DNA of 64,000 nucleotides from Paracidovorax citrulli (GTDB taxonomy: Bacteria; Pseudomonadota; Gammaproteobacteria; Burkholderiales; Burkholderiaceae_C), in NCBI RefSeq assembly GCF_900100305.1, contig NZ_FNEY01000007.1, forward strand, positions 62,001 to 126,000. Direction: 5' to 3'. Positions 19,409 to 28,565 of the stretch are shown in pieces; within the stretch, counting starts at the first letter, position 1, and every line of letters begins with the position of its first letter. Under the pieces are notes generated by a model. That model did not search any database, was not told the DNA's origin, and saw nothing but the letters and a program-made list of their open reading frames with translations. The translations under genes were made by a program, and so were the position numbers.

Positions 19409-20161
19409 ATGGAATTTTTGACATCGCCCGAGTTCTGGGTCGCGCTGGGGCAGATCATCATCATCGACATCCTGCTGGGTGGCGACAACGCAGTGGTGAT
19501 CGCCCTGGCCTGCCGCAAGCTGCCGCCCGCGCAGCGCACCAAGGGCATCATCTGGGGCACCGCCGGCGCCATCATCCTGCGCGTCATCCTGATCGCCTTC
19601 GCGATGACGCTGCTGAACCTGCCGTTCCTCAAGTTCGTCGGCGCCATCCTGCTGGTCTGGATCGGCATCAAGCTGCTGGCCCCCGACGAGGAAGGCCACG
19701 GCGACGTGGCCGGCAGCGACAAGCTGTTCGCCGCCATCAAGACCATCATCGTCGCCGACCTGGTGATGAGCGTGGACAACGTGATCGCCATCGCCGGCGC
19801 CGCCCAGAACGCGGGCGACCACTCGCTGCTGCTCGTGGTGCTCGGCCTGCTGATCTCGATCCCGATCATCGTCTGGGGCAGCCAGCTGGTCATCAAGCTC
19901 ATGGAGCGCTTCCCGTTCATCATCGTGGCCGGCGGCATGCTGCTCGGCTGGATCGCCGGTGGCATGCTGGTCACCGACCCGGCCTTCGTCAACCCCGACC
20001 GCTGGACATGGGTGCCCAAGCTGGGTACCGTCGATGAGAAGGGCATGGCCGTGATCTCCGACAGCCTGTACTGGGCGGCGCACGTTGTCGGCGCGCTGCT
20101 CGTGTTGATCGTGGGCAAGGCCATCGCCTCGCGCCGCACGGCGGCCGTCCCGCACGGCTGA
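19409..20161 (+). CDS. TerC-family membrane protein, probable manganese exporter
   Basis: A 250-residue integral membrane protein of the TerC/Alx/YkoY family with about seven transmembrane segments. The two family motifs are LLGGDNAVVIAL (Asp26-Asn27) and the later VMSVDNVIAIAG, acidic residues inside the membrane thought to bind metal. The yybP-ykoY riboswitch upstream points strongly to manganese homeostasis rather than tellurium resistance. An ACGAGGA ribosome site precedes the ATG. A second TerC gene at 28566-29252 is shorter and lacks the riboswitch. A small hypothetical gene follows on the same strand after 73 bases. Confidence 0.93.
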   Translation: MEFLTSPEFWVALGQIIIIDILLGGDNAVVIALACRKLPPAQRTKGIIWGTAGAIILRVILIAFAMTLLNLPFLKFVGAILLVWIGIKLLAPDEEGHGDVAGSDKLFAAIKTIIVADLVMSVDNVIAIAGAAQNAGDHSLLLVVLGLLISIPIIVWGSQLVIKLMERFPFIIVAGGMLLGWIAGGMLVTDPAFVNPDRWTWVPKLGTVDEKGMAVISDSLYWAAHVVGALLVLIVGKAIASRRTAAVPHG

Positions 20162-20234
20162 TGCCCGGGCCCGGTGAACTCCGGGCCCGCCAGCGACTCG
20201 ACCCTTCATCGACCAACCCGACAGGAGAGCCTTC

Positions 20235-20714
20235 ATGGACAAAGTCATCGTGTACGTGGACGATGCAGCCTACGCGCAGCAGATCCTCGCCCCCCTGGCC
20301 GCCCGCGCCCATGCGCCCGGCACCCACTGGGTGGTCGTGGCCTGCGCTCCGCGCATGACCCACCGCATCAGCAAGTGGGTCAGCCACAGCGCCCGCGAGA
20401 ACTGGCGCGCCAAGTGGGCCGACAAGCTGTTCGCCCAGGTCCTGCCCTGGCTGCAGGCCGGCGGCTCCACCATCACCACGGTGCTGGCCAAGGGCCCGCT
20501 GCCGGACCTGGCGGCCGAACTGCAGGCGGAGCACGGCAACGCGCAGATCGTCGATGCGCGCCGCCCCAAGCAGGACGCCCAAGCGCCGCAACCCGCCGCC
20601 GCGCCGGCCGCCCAGCCCCTGGTGGTGCGCAAGCCCCTGCCCCAGCGCTGGTCCCTTCCGGGCACGCTGGCCAGCCTGGGAGCGCTGTTCCTGCTGTTCG
20701 CCGAGCAGCCCTGA
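20235..20714 (+). CDS. Hypothetical protein with a universal-stress-like N terminus
   Basis: A 159-residue protein of unknown function. The first 110 residues begin MDKVIVYVDDAAYAQQILAPL and contain alternating hydrophobic strands and helices, a pattern that recalls the Rossmann-like universal stress proteins without their ATP-binding signature. A Pro/Ala/Gln linker follows, then a short C-terminal hydrophobic segment (LPGTLASLGALFLLFAEQP) that may anchor it to the membrane. AGGAGA lies nine bases before the ATG. Its position directly behind the riboswitch-controlled TerC gene suggests shared expression. Confidence 0.65.
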   Translation: MDKVIVYVDDAAYAQQILAPLAARAHAPGTHWVVVACAPRMTHRISKWVSHSARENWRAKWADKLFAQVLPWLQAGGSTITTVLAKGPLPDLAAELQAEHGNAQIVDARRPKQDAQAPQPAAAPAAQPLVVRKPLPQRWSLPGTLASLGALFLLFAEQP

Positions 20715-20799
20715 GCCCCGGCGGGCGCCGGGGGCGCCCTGCCTGCCTGCATGCATGCGCAACGTGAGGAAAGCACCCCGGGTGCTATCCTCCTGCGCC

Positions 20800-21156
20800 A
20801 TGAAACTCCTCCTGAAATGGCTGCTTAGCGCCGCCGCGCTGCTGTGCGTGACCTACCTCTACGGCGGCGTCGAGGTGCGCAGCTTCGGCTCCGCCATGGT
20901 CGCGGCCTTCGTCATCGGGTTGTTCAACGTGGTGCTGCGGCCCGTGCTCGTGGTGCTCACCCTGCCGGTGACCATCGTGACGCTGGGCCTCTTCCTGTTC
21001 GTCATCAACGCGCTGATGTTCTGGGCGGCGGCGTCCGTGCTGGGCGACAGCTTCCAGGTGCACGGTTTCGGCGCGGCGCTCATCGGCTCGCTCATCTACA
21101 CCGTGCTGGGCATGCTCATCGAATCAGCGCTCGGCGGCCTGTTCCTTAAGAAGTGA
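20800..21156 (+). CDS. Small four-helix membrane protein, YvlD/phage-holin family 4
   Basis: A 118-residue protein made almost entirely of four transmembrane helices, with the family pattern VIGLFNVVLRPVLVVLTLPVTIVTLGLFLFVINALMF split between helices 2 and 3. The family name (holin superfamily IV) is historical; most members are chromosomal inner-membrane proteins of unknown role. The last 33 bases overlap the 3' end of the convergent protease gene, so the two messages are complementary there. Confidence 0.85.
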   Translation: MKLLLKWLLSAAALLCVTYLYGGVEVRSFGSAMVAAFVIGLFNVVLRPVLVVLTLPVTIVTLGLFLFVINALMFWAAASVLGDSFQVHGFGAALIGSLIYTVLGMLIESALGGLFLKK

Positions 21157-22788
21157 TTCGGTCGCGCGCAGGCGCGTCTCGATGATCGAGGCCTCGATGT
21201 ACTCCGCGGCATCCCCGCCGCGGCTCCCCGTCTTGCGCGCCATGTCCTGGCCGGCCTTGAAGCGGTCCACCGCCGCCGCATAGTCGTACCGCGCCACATG
21301 CGCCTCCGCCTCCGCGCGGACGGCCCGCAGCGGCTGGCCCTGCTGCTGCCACACCGCGGCGAGCAGATACCACACCGACGCATCGCGCGGATGGTTCGTC
21401 ACCCAGGTCTGCAGGGTGCCAGCCATGGGCGCCGCCCGGGTCTGCCGCAGCAGTGCCTGGGTGCGCAGGATCATCTCCGGCCGCCCCGCCCCGCCGGACG
21501 CCGACGCGGCTGCCCCCCGGCCCGGGCTGGTCACGGATTCCAGCGTCAGCGCCGTGCCCGTCGAGGCCGGTGGCGCCGCTTCCCTGGCGCCTTCCGCGGG
21601 AATGAGCGCCAGTTGCTCCAGCGCCGCGTCCGCCTGCCCTCCGGCCAGTTCGATTTCCGCGCCCAGCAGATGGGCCTGGCGCATGCCAGCGGCATCGCCC
21701 CGCGCGGCCTCCAGCAGCGACCGCTGCGCGGCCCGCGCCGCCGCCATGTCCTGCAGCTGCAGCGCACTCAGCGAGGCCGCATACCAGGCACCCACCCGCC
21801 GCGGCAGCGGCTGCGCGCCGAACCCGCCCGCCTGCGGCTCGTTCACCCACTGCCGCCAGACATCGATACCGGGCCGGGACAGCACCCGCGCCCGGGCGGC
21901 CATCATGGCGTGCTCCAGCGTCGGGCCGGGCGCGGGCGACTGGGCCACGGCCGGGGGGATGCGCGCATGCAGGTCCGCGATCCGCTGCGTGGTGAGCGGA
22001 TGGCTGCGCAGATAGGGCCAGCTGCCGTTGTCGTTGATGCGGTTGGCCTGCTGCAGCTTGTCGAACATCGACACGAAACCCTGCGGCGCGAAGCCCGCCG
22101 GGGCCATCAGTCCATAGCCGACGCGATCGGCCTCCCGCTCCATGTCGCGCGAGAAATTGAGCTGGTTCTGCGCGGCCAGTGCCTGCCCGCCCACCAGCAT
22201 GGCCTGCCCCGCGCTCGGGTTCTTCGTGGCAGCCAGCATGCCCAGCACCATCGCCCCCAGCATGAGCGGCCCCTGCCGGTTCTGCTGCGTGATCAGCCGG
22301 GAAATGTGCCGCTGCGTGACGTGGCTCAACTCGTGCGCCATCACCGATGCCAGCTCGTCGCGCGTGGACACCACGCCGATCAGGCCCAGGTGCATCCCGA
22401 AATACCCCCCCGGCAGGGCGAAGGCGTTCACCGTCCGGTCCCGCCCCAGCAGGATCTCCCAGGCGAAACGCTCGTCCAGCTCGGGCGGCAGTTCGCCCCG
22501 CTCCCGCGCCGCCGTCACCAGCGGCAGGAAGATGCCCAGCACGTACTCGTTGAGCACCGCATCGTCGATGTAATCCGGATCGCGGTAGAGCTCGCGGATG
22601 ATCCGGTCGCCCAGGCGCCGCTCCTGGCTGGTCGTCATGTCGGAGCCGTCGCCGAGGGTGGGCAGGGCGCCCTGGGCGCGGGCGGGCAGGGGCAGGACGC
22701 ACTGCGATACGGCGATGGCCCAGGCCACCGCCGAGCGGCGCAGGACAGCAGCCGCCGGAAAACCTTGCGATGCGGGTGTAGAACCCAT
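21124..22788 (-). CDS. BepA-like M48 metalloprotease with TPR-rich C terminus
   Basis: A 554-residue exported protease of the BepA/YfgC type, which handles stalled beta-barrel assembly in the periplasm. The signal peptide covers about residues 18-38 (AWAIAVSQCVLPLPARAQ). The zinc motif HELSH is at 152-156 and the third ligand comes from MEREADRVG. The Ala/Gln-rich helical C-terminal half fits TPR repeats. I chose the ATG at 22788 because GAGGAGG stands nine bases before it and the signal peptide then has normal length. The C terminus overlaps the convergent YvlD-like gene by 33 bases. The moaC gene diverges from the other side. Confidence 0.9.
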   Translation of the reverse strand: MGSTPASQGFPAAAVLRRSAVAWAIAVSQCVLPLPARAQGALPTLGDGSDMTTSQERRLGDRIIRELYRDPDYIDDAVLNEYVLGIFLPLVTAARERGELPPELDERFAWEILLGRDRTVNAFALPGGYFGMHLGLIGVVSTRDELASVMAHELSHVTQRHISRLITQQNRQGPLMLGAMVLGMLAATKNPSAGQAMLVGGQALAAQNQLNFSRDMEREADRVGYGLMAPAGFAPQGFVSMFDKLQQANRINDNGSWPYLRSHPLTTQRIADLHARIPPAVAQSPAPGPTLEHAMMAARARVLSRPGIDVWRQWVNEPQAGGFGAQPLPRRVGAWYAASLSALQLQDMAAARAAQRSLLEAARGDAAGMRQAHLLGAEIELAGGQADAALEQLALIPAEGAREAAPPASTGTALTLESVTSPGRGAAASASGGAGRPEMILRTQALLRQTRAAPMAGTLQTWVTNHPRDASVWYLLAAVWQQQGQPLRAVRAEAEAHVARYDYAAAVDRFKAGQDMARKTGSRGGDAAEYIEASIIETRLRATESLLKEQAAER

Positions 22789-22910
22789 GGGAGCAACCCT
22801 CCTCGTGACAACCCCCTGGCGGGGCCTTTTGGATGCGCGCATGGACCGTATGATGCCCCGGCGCGCCGAAGGTGCCACCCTGTTACCTATTCCCGCAAGG
22901 GCCTCTTCCG

Positions 22911-23405
22911 ATGACCAACCGTTCGCCCCACCTCACACATTTCGACGCTGGCGGCCAGGCCCACATGGTGGATGTGGGCGACAAGCCCAATACCCGGCGC
23001 ATTGCCGTCGCAGGCGGGCACATCGCCATGCAACCGGCCACCCTGGCGCTCGTCGCCTCGGGCACGGCCGGCAAGGGTGACGTACTGGGCATTGCCCGCA
23101 TCGCCGGCATTCAGGCCGCGAAGAAGACCAGCGACCTGATTCCGCTGTGCCACCCCCTCGCGCTCACGCGGGTGGCGGTGGATTTTCAGCTCGATGCCGA
23201 TGCCTCATGCGTGCGCTGCACCGCGACCGTGGAAACCGTCGGGCCTACCGGGGTGGAAATGGAAGCACTGACGGCGGTGCAGGTGGCGTTGCTCACCATC
23301 TACGACATGTGCAAGGCTGTGGATCGGGGGATGGTGATGGAGGAGGTGCGGGTTGTGGAGAAGCACGGGGGGAAAAGTGGCAGTTTTTTATCAAATCAAC
23401 GGTGA
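22911..23405 (+). CDS. moaC: Cyclic pyranopterin monophosphate synthase
   Basis: MoaC (164 residues) converts the 3',8-cyclo-GTP intermediate to cyclic pyranopterin monophosphate, the first stage of molybdenum cofactor synthesis. Conserved blocks are [27 protein letters not shown], the [14 protein letters not shown] active-site loop and the [10 protein letters not shown] helix. The last residues (GSFLSNQR) coincide with an abrupt switch from GC-rich to AT-rich DNA, so the 3' end of the gene marks one border of the foreign-looking segment that follows. Confidence 0.97.
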   Translation: MTNRSPHLTHFDAGGQAHMVDVGDKPNTRRIAVAGGHIAMQPATLALVASGTAGKGDVLGIARIAGIQAAKKTSDLIPLCHPLALTRVAVDFQLDADASCVRCTATVETVGPTGVEMEALTAVQVALLTIYDMCKAVDRGMVMEEVRVVEKHGGKSGSFLSNQR

Positions 23406-23584
23406 TATTATTGAGGCCTTTTGATAATTTTCGGCGCGCCTATTTTTCAAAATTCACCCGAGGCCGCATATCTTTGCAGGCTTTTATTAGACACTCAAAT
23501 CACCTATATGCATTTAAATTGCTTTAATAGGTAAATTAAAAATTCACGTAAAAAACTCATCACTACGACACGCTCGCTAAAAAA

Positions 23585-24343
23585 TCAAAATGGATCCAAA
23601 TCCAAATAACCTAAAGGCTGACCTGTTTGTGCATTTAAAAATACTGTCCACGTAAGATTTTTTCTTCCCTGGATAGGCAAATATTTGATTTCTTCAACAT
23701 CCATCTCATCTCGCACTGCGGCATCAAACATCTCCTCCCTTCTATCCGGAAATCGATTGAGAAGCTGTTTCATTGATTTTGCTTCTTTCAAAATCTGCGG
23801 CAGCCCTTGCGCGTAGGAAATCCATAGTTGTGTCTGAGCTGAAACGGCAACTCCATCCAGTGCCTGCATGGTGAAGTTAAAACGTTCGAGGCTACTCAAT
23901 GGGCGCAATGCAAGCCACGTGATTCCCACCTTCGGTATCGCAACTATATCCTTGGGGGCTAGCGAAATTAATTCCTCAGGAATATCATTAGCGTGTATTA
24001 CCCTGAAACGATCGTATTCAAAGACCACATGTATGGGGCGCGCTTCGTATGCAGAGAACATTCCATATGCAAGTGCGCAAACCTGAAGGCATGCAACGAC
24101 AGAAAAATCCAATAATTTTTCTTTTCTACTTTTCTTAGGGTTGAAGAAAACGAAAGTAAGCAATGGCCCCGATACTACATCCACAGCGACCAGCAACAAA
24201 AATAATCCAGCCCCTCCGGAAATAAAAACATAAGGAAAAGGATAGAAAAATATAACCGTGACAGCAGATATTAAACCCCCTATCACGATCGAAATCATCA
24301 AGTGAACAAAAAAAGCTCGGATTTTTGAAATATATAACCTCAT
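23585..24343 (-). CDS. TfpX/TfpZ-type type IV pilin accessory protein
   Basis: A 252-residue inner-membrane protein. It has a short basic N terminus, three or four transmembrane segments within the first 110 residues (AFFVHLMISIVIGG, a Phe-rich helix, and FSVVACLQVCALAYGMFSA) and a soluble C-terminal domain ending GYLDLDPF. VVSGPLLTFVFFNPKKSRKEKL with the following segment is typical of the TfpX/TfpZ/FimB accessory family encoded beside certain pilins, which affects the amount of pilin assembled. It begins three bases after the oligosaccharyltransferase stop codon, so both are in one operon behind pilin. The gene is strongly AT-rich. Confidence 0.82.
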   Translation of the reverse strand: MRLYISKIRAFFVHLMISIVIGGLISAVTVIFFYPFPYVFISGGAGLFLLLVAVDVVSGPLLTFVFFNPKKSRKEKLLDFSVVACLQVCALAYGMFSAYEARPIHVVFEYDRFRVIHANDIPEELISLAPKDIVAIPKVGITWLALRPLSSLERFNFTMQALDGVAVSAQTQLWISYAQGLPQILKEAKSMKQLLNRFPDRREEMFDAAVRDEMDVEEIKYLPIQGRKNLTWTVFLNAQTGQPLGYLDLDPF

Positions 24344-24346
24344 AAA

Positions 24347-26026
24347 TCAATTTTCACCATTTTGAAAACATATTTTTTCTACATTCAATCCCGCGGAAAT
24401 TTGGACTGATATGGCAAGTTTCTCGTAGCTACCTATATCATAAAAAGATTGAAAAGCAGCCAATGCACGACAAGCAGATTTTTGTTGTCCGGATTTAAAA
24501 AGGCTCAACACTCGTCGTCTGTGTGTAGCTCTGCTGGGATAACGCCAAGAAGTATAGATAGCCTCTTTGACGCTCGCATCTGTTTCCGGTCCTGTGTGTG
24601 TAAGGGCATTGAATAACGCATATACATCTTGGCCAAATCCGAATATTTCTTGCGGTGGATTAATTATTTCTTCTTTTCGAAATTTGTGCTCATCAGCCAA
24701 CGCCATGCGCATCGGCTCTTCGTATGACAATTGAATTTTTATCAAAGCAAAACCAGATGCAGCAAGCAGCATCAATAGAGCCAGCAATGCACCACGAGGA
24801 AATTCCAAACTTCTGGATCCCAATGCGCTGGAAATAAATCCAATCAATATTCCTAAAGGAATCAAAAAATAGGCATATTCATATGGGAACTCCAGCATTG
24901 AATGCAAAACCAATGGGGCCAGCACAGCCAGCGGATAAAGCACATCTGGTCGAAAGCCTTTTTTTAAGCTCCAAAACCACTTAACGCTCATCGCCAGCAA
25001 AAGTATGGCCGATGGAATTCCAAACCATAAAGCCACATCAAAGAAAATATTATGTGCAGATGCAGTCGCAGTTGCCCCAAAAAAGGGGGCAATAGTGTCT
25101 TGTGCGCGCCCAACTTGGAGCCATCCATATCCGCTCCAAGGCTGCTGCAACAAAGCCTCACCAAGTTGACGCCATAATATAAGTCTCGAGGAACTATTGA
25201 AATCGGCAGCATCCCTGCTTGCTGCGACACCCATAAATATTGCGAAGCTAGGCCAGAGGAAACGGGCACAGAACCACAGCCCGACTATCAACGCAAAATA
25301 GAGCCACGGAGTTCTATTTTTATTGGAATATGCTAGCTCAGCAGTCCAGATAGCAAAAACCAAAATGACTGCAAGGAATCCAGTTCGAGATTCAGAACCG
25401 AGCACCCCAAAGCAAAGGAACAGGGTGCCACATATAAAGGTGCACTTTTTAAGCTTTCCGGCAAAAAGCAAATAACCAAGCGATGCAATACCCATTACCA
25501 ACAAAGTGGCGTAATGATTCGGTTGCGCAAAATTCGCGTAGGCCCGACCATCAGACTCAACCATCCAGATCAGCAATGGTAAGCGCAACCATTGAAACGT
25601 TCCGATAATTCCGCTAACAATGGCTCCTGCAGTCACTGCCCATAGGAATGCTGTCAATTTTATATTCGATATTTCTTCAGAATGATCGCGATATTCAGAA
25701 AGACTTTTTTTCGCAGCATCGCTTCCTACGACTCCAGAAAAAATCCATATCCCAACATACAACAAACCGTAATCAAAATCCGAATTGAAAAGTAAAACTC
25801 CATTTAATCTTTGAAATACCAACACAGCCGTTATCAAAATGGCAGGGGCTAAAATTGCATAGGGGAGAGAAATTTTTCTTTTTTTTATCAAAACATCAAG
25901 AGCTAAAAAAAAAGCCCCAACTGCCGAAATGATCTCGCCATGAAATGAAAGCCACGGCTCATAGTGATTAGGGGCTAACCATCCATTAATCAAAAGAAAG
26001 AAGCCGGCAAGTGATACTATGGACAT
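24347..26026 (-). CDS. PglL-like O-oligosaccharyltransferase (pilin glycosylation)
   Basis: A 559-residue polytopic membrane protein with about 12 hydrophobic segments. The central periplasmic part contains QPNHYATLLVMGIASLGYL and SAHNIFFDVALWFG, the conserved region of the Wzy/WaaL/PglL family with its functional histidine. The C-terminal 150 residues are soluble with TPR-like character, as in PglL enzymes that transfer a lipid-linked glycan to pilin Ser/Thr. Its location directly after the pilin gene supports that substrate. The ATG at 26026 follows the pilin terminator at once, and the only plausible ribosome site (GGGGAGG) is inside that terminator hairpin. Base composition is far from the host: 20 G+C in 60 bases at 24361-24420. 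Confidence 0.86.
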   Translation of the reverse strand: MSIVSLAGFFLLINGWLAPNHYEPWLSFHGEIISAVGAFFLALDVLIKKRKISLPYAILAPAILITAVLVFQRLNGVLLFNSDFDYGLLYVGIWIFSGVVGSDAAKKSLSEYRDHSEEISNIKLTAFLWAVTAGAIVSGIIGTFQWLRLPLLIWMVESDGRAYANFAQPNHYATLLVMGIASLGYLLFAGKLKKCTFICGTLFLCFGVLGSESRTGFLAVILVFAIWTAELAYSNKNRTPWLYFALIVGLWFCARFLWPSFAIFMGVAASRDAADFNSSSRLILWRQLGEALLQQPWSGYGWLQVGRAQDTIAPFFGATATASAHNIFFDVALWFGIPSAILLLAMSVKWFWSLKKGFRPDVLYPLAVLAPLVLHSMLEFPYEYAYFLIPLGILIGFISSALGSRSLEFPRGALLALLMLLAASGFALIKIQLSYEEPMRMALADEHKFRKEEIINPPQEIFGFGQDVYALFNALTHTGPETDASVKEAIYTSWRYPSRATHRRRVLSLFKSGQQKSACRALAAFQSFYDIGSYEKLAISVQISAGLNVEKICFQNGEN

Positions 26027-26032
26027 GGCAAT

Positions 26033-26060
26033 AAAAAAAACCTCCCCAAGGGGAGGTTTT
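26033..26060 (-). terminator. Intrinsic terminator between pilin and oligosaccharyltransferase
   Basis: AAAACCTCCCC (26037-26047) and GGGGAGGTTTT (26050-26060) pair almost without a loop, followed on the minus strand by eight T residues. It should stop most pilin transcripts. Its 3' arm contains the sequence GGGGAGG that is also the only ribosome-site candidate for the next gene. Confidence 0.9.
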
Positions 26061-26084
26061 CTATGGTTAACAATCTGACTTAAA

Positions 26085-26669
<585 letters not shown>

Positions 26670-26671
26670 TC

Positions 26672-26689
26672 AAAGCAGGTTGCATGCCA
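26672..26689 (-). promoter_or_regulatory. Sigma-54 promoter of the pilin gene
   Basis: Read on the minus strand the site is TGGCATG-CAAC-CTGCT, against the RpoN consensus TGGCACG-N4-TTGCW. The GG and GC pairs are exactly ten bases apart. Transcription would start near 26664, leaving a leader of about 58 bases with a CCTGCG/CGCAGG hairpin. RpoN with PilS/PilR is the usual control of major pilin genes. Confidence 0.75.
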
Positions 26690-26807
26690 ACAAGGCCTGG
26701 TCCTTCGCCCCTTCGGCAATGCCTTCGCGTGAGGTCCGGGTGACAATTTCGTCACCCATCTCTGTCAGCAACCGTTGCAGGCACTACGAAACGTACCTGC
26801 CCATCCA

Positions 26808-27467
26808 TCACCGCTGCCGGAACTCCATCTCCGTCCCCGCCAGGCCCAGGCGGTCGCCGTCCTTGAGCAGCACCGGCTCGGCAGTCAGCGGCTGGCCGTT
26901 GAGGCGCGGAGGCTCGGCGCCTTCCACATGGGCCAGGACGAAGCCGTGGTGGCGCTTGGTGATGGAAGCGACGGCCACGCCGGGCTTGCCGATGGTGGTG
27001 ACGACCTTGACCAGGTCCACCTCGCGGCCGGCCGCCGCGCCGGACATGACGCGGATGGCGGCGTTCAGCGGCACGCTGGGCGGGGCCGGGGACGGCAGCG
27101 GGGCGGGGCGCGATGCGGGCGCGCGCGGGGGCAGCATGCCGGGGGTGAAGACCATGGTCTTCTCGTAGTTCTCGCCCGCGCCGTCGCCCAGGAAGCGGAT
27201 CTTGTACTTGCCCACCTCGACCAGGTCGCCGTTGCGCAGCGGCTGGCGCTTGACGGGCTGGCCGTTCACATAGGTGCCGTTGGTGCTGCCGATGTCTTCG
27301 ATCTCCACCGCGTCGCCGGCCATGTGGAGCACGGCATGCTCGCCGCTGACGGCCAGGTTGTCGATGACGATGTCGTTGTAGGGGCGGCGCCCCAGCGTCG
27401 TACGCTCCTTGGTGAGCGCCACTTCCTTGATGACCACTCCGTCGATCGACACGATCATTTTGGGCAT
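26808..27467 (-). CDS. FHA-domain protein (two FHA-like modules)
   Basis: A 219-residue cytoplasmic signalling protein. The N-terminal forkhead-associated domain (about residues 1-95) has the phosphothreonine-binding motifs GRRPYNDIVID, SGEHA and GSTNGTYVNG. After a Pro/Ala linker a second, degenerate FHA-like module follows (VTTIGKPGVAVASITKRHHGF and LNGQPL). It lies 92 bases downstream of a PP2C-type phosphatase gene on the same strand. This suggests a phosphothreonine signalling pair, although no Ser/Thr kinase gene is in the window. Confidence 0.9.
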   Translation of the reverse strand: MPKMIVSIDGVVIKEVALTKERTTLGRRPYNDIVIDNLAVSGEHAVLHMAGDAVEIEDIGSTNGTYVNGQPVKRQPLRNGDLVEVGKYKIRFLGDGAGENYEKTMVFTPGMLPPRAPASRPAPLPSPAPPSVPLNAAIRVMSGAAAGREVDLVKVVTTIGKPGVAVASITKRHHGFVLAHVEGAEPPRLNGQPLTAEPVLLKDGDRLGLAGTEMEFRQR

Positions 27468-27559
27468 GAACCGTTCCTCGTCTGTCTGTCTGTCTGGGCT
27501 AGCTGGTGGGTGACTGCGCTGGTGTCCGGTCCACGCCGCACGGGTGGCGGCGAACCGGG

Positions 27560-28372
27560 TTATCCATCGGTACGTAGCAACAATCGTGACACCAGGCCGC
27601 GCTTCTTCTCGCCGGCTCCGGCCCGCACCAGCAGGACGCTGATATTGTCGCGTCCGCCGCGCTCGTTGGCGGCTTCGATCATGCGCGCGGCCCGCTCGGC
27701 CAGCGGTTCGGAGGAGGCGGCCAGGGCCCGCAGTTCCTCGTCGTCGAGCATGTCCGTGAGCCCGTCGGAGCACAGGATGAAGAGGTCGTCGGGCTGCACC
27801 TGGAATTCATTGACTTCCAGTGCCGCCGTGGATTCGACGCCCATCGCCCGGGTCACGAGGTTGCGGAACCCCGACAGCGCGGCCTCCTCGGGCGTCAGCA
27901 GCCCGGCGTCGATCTGCTCCTGCAGCCAGGAATGGTCCCGGGTGATCTGCTGCAGGTCGCCGTCGCGCAGGCGGTAGCAGCGCGAGTCGCCGATGTGCCC
28001 GAGCACGAGCCGGTCGTCCCGGAAGGCGGCCACCACGACGGTGGTGCCCATGCCGGCGTATTGCGCATTGGAATGCGATGCGTCGTAGATGGCACGGTTG
28101 GCGGAATCCACGCAGGTTTCCATGGCCTGCCGCAGGTCCGCAAGGGAGGCATCGCACCCGGCGCCGGCCAGCCATTCGGCCAGGCCCTGGCGGATCAGTT
28201 CGGTGGCCATGCGGCTGGCGACCTCGCCCGCGTTGTAGCCGCCCATGCCGTCGGCCAGCACGGCCACCTGGCCGGCCACATCGACCGTCACGGCGTCTTC
28301 GTTGTTGGAGCGGACGCGCCCCTGGTCGGTGAGGGCGCAGAACTCGTACGCCAGCGGGGACGATGCACTCAT
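27560..28372 (-). CDS. PP2C-family Ser/Thr protein phosphatase (Stp1/PrpC type)
   Basis: A 270-residue metal-dependent phosphatase. The family motifs appear in order: TDQGRVRSNNEDAV, VLADGMGGYNAGEVAS, VVAAFRDDRLVLGHIGDSRCYRLRDG, FILCSDGLTDML and ERGGRDNISVLLV, containing the aspartates that bind the two Mn/Mg ions. It should be cytoplasmic and reverse Ser/Thr phosphorylation, for example of ligands of the neighbouring FHA protein. The ATG at 28372 is where homology begins; the upstream in-frame extension is of low complexity. Confidence 0.93.
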   Translation of the reverse strand: MSASSPLAYEFCALTDQGRVRSNNEDAVTVDVAGQVAVLADGMGGYNAGEVASRMATELIRQGLAEWLAGAGCDASLADLRQAMETCVDSANRAIYDASHSNAQYAGMGTTVVVAAFRDDRLVLGHIGDSRCYRLRDGDLQQITRDHSWLQEQIDAGLLTPEEAALSGFRNLVTRAMGVESTAALEVNEFQVQPDDLFILCSDGLTDMLDDEELRALAASSEPLAERAARMIEAANERGGRDNISVLLVRAGAGEKKRGLVSRLLLRTDG

Positions 28373-28565
28373 GCCCGGACCGCCTCCGGGACGGGCAGCA
28401 GAGCGCGCGCACGCCCCTGGCGACTGGAGCGCAGCGGCGCCGGCGTCATCCCTTGCGTTGCGGACATATGCATTTCCCCATATCTTTTCCCTATGTACTC
28501 CGTGCCGCATCATAGACGAGGCACCGGGGCCGGGAGCGGGCCGGGTCACCCGCCGCGGGCCGGGG

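Noticed and set aside
22789-22910. Molybdenum-cofactor riboswitch before moaC
   Set aside because: The 122-base gap is too short and lacks the conserved core; only a weak TATGAT -10 candidate is visible.
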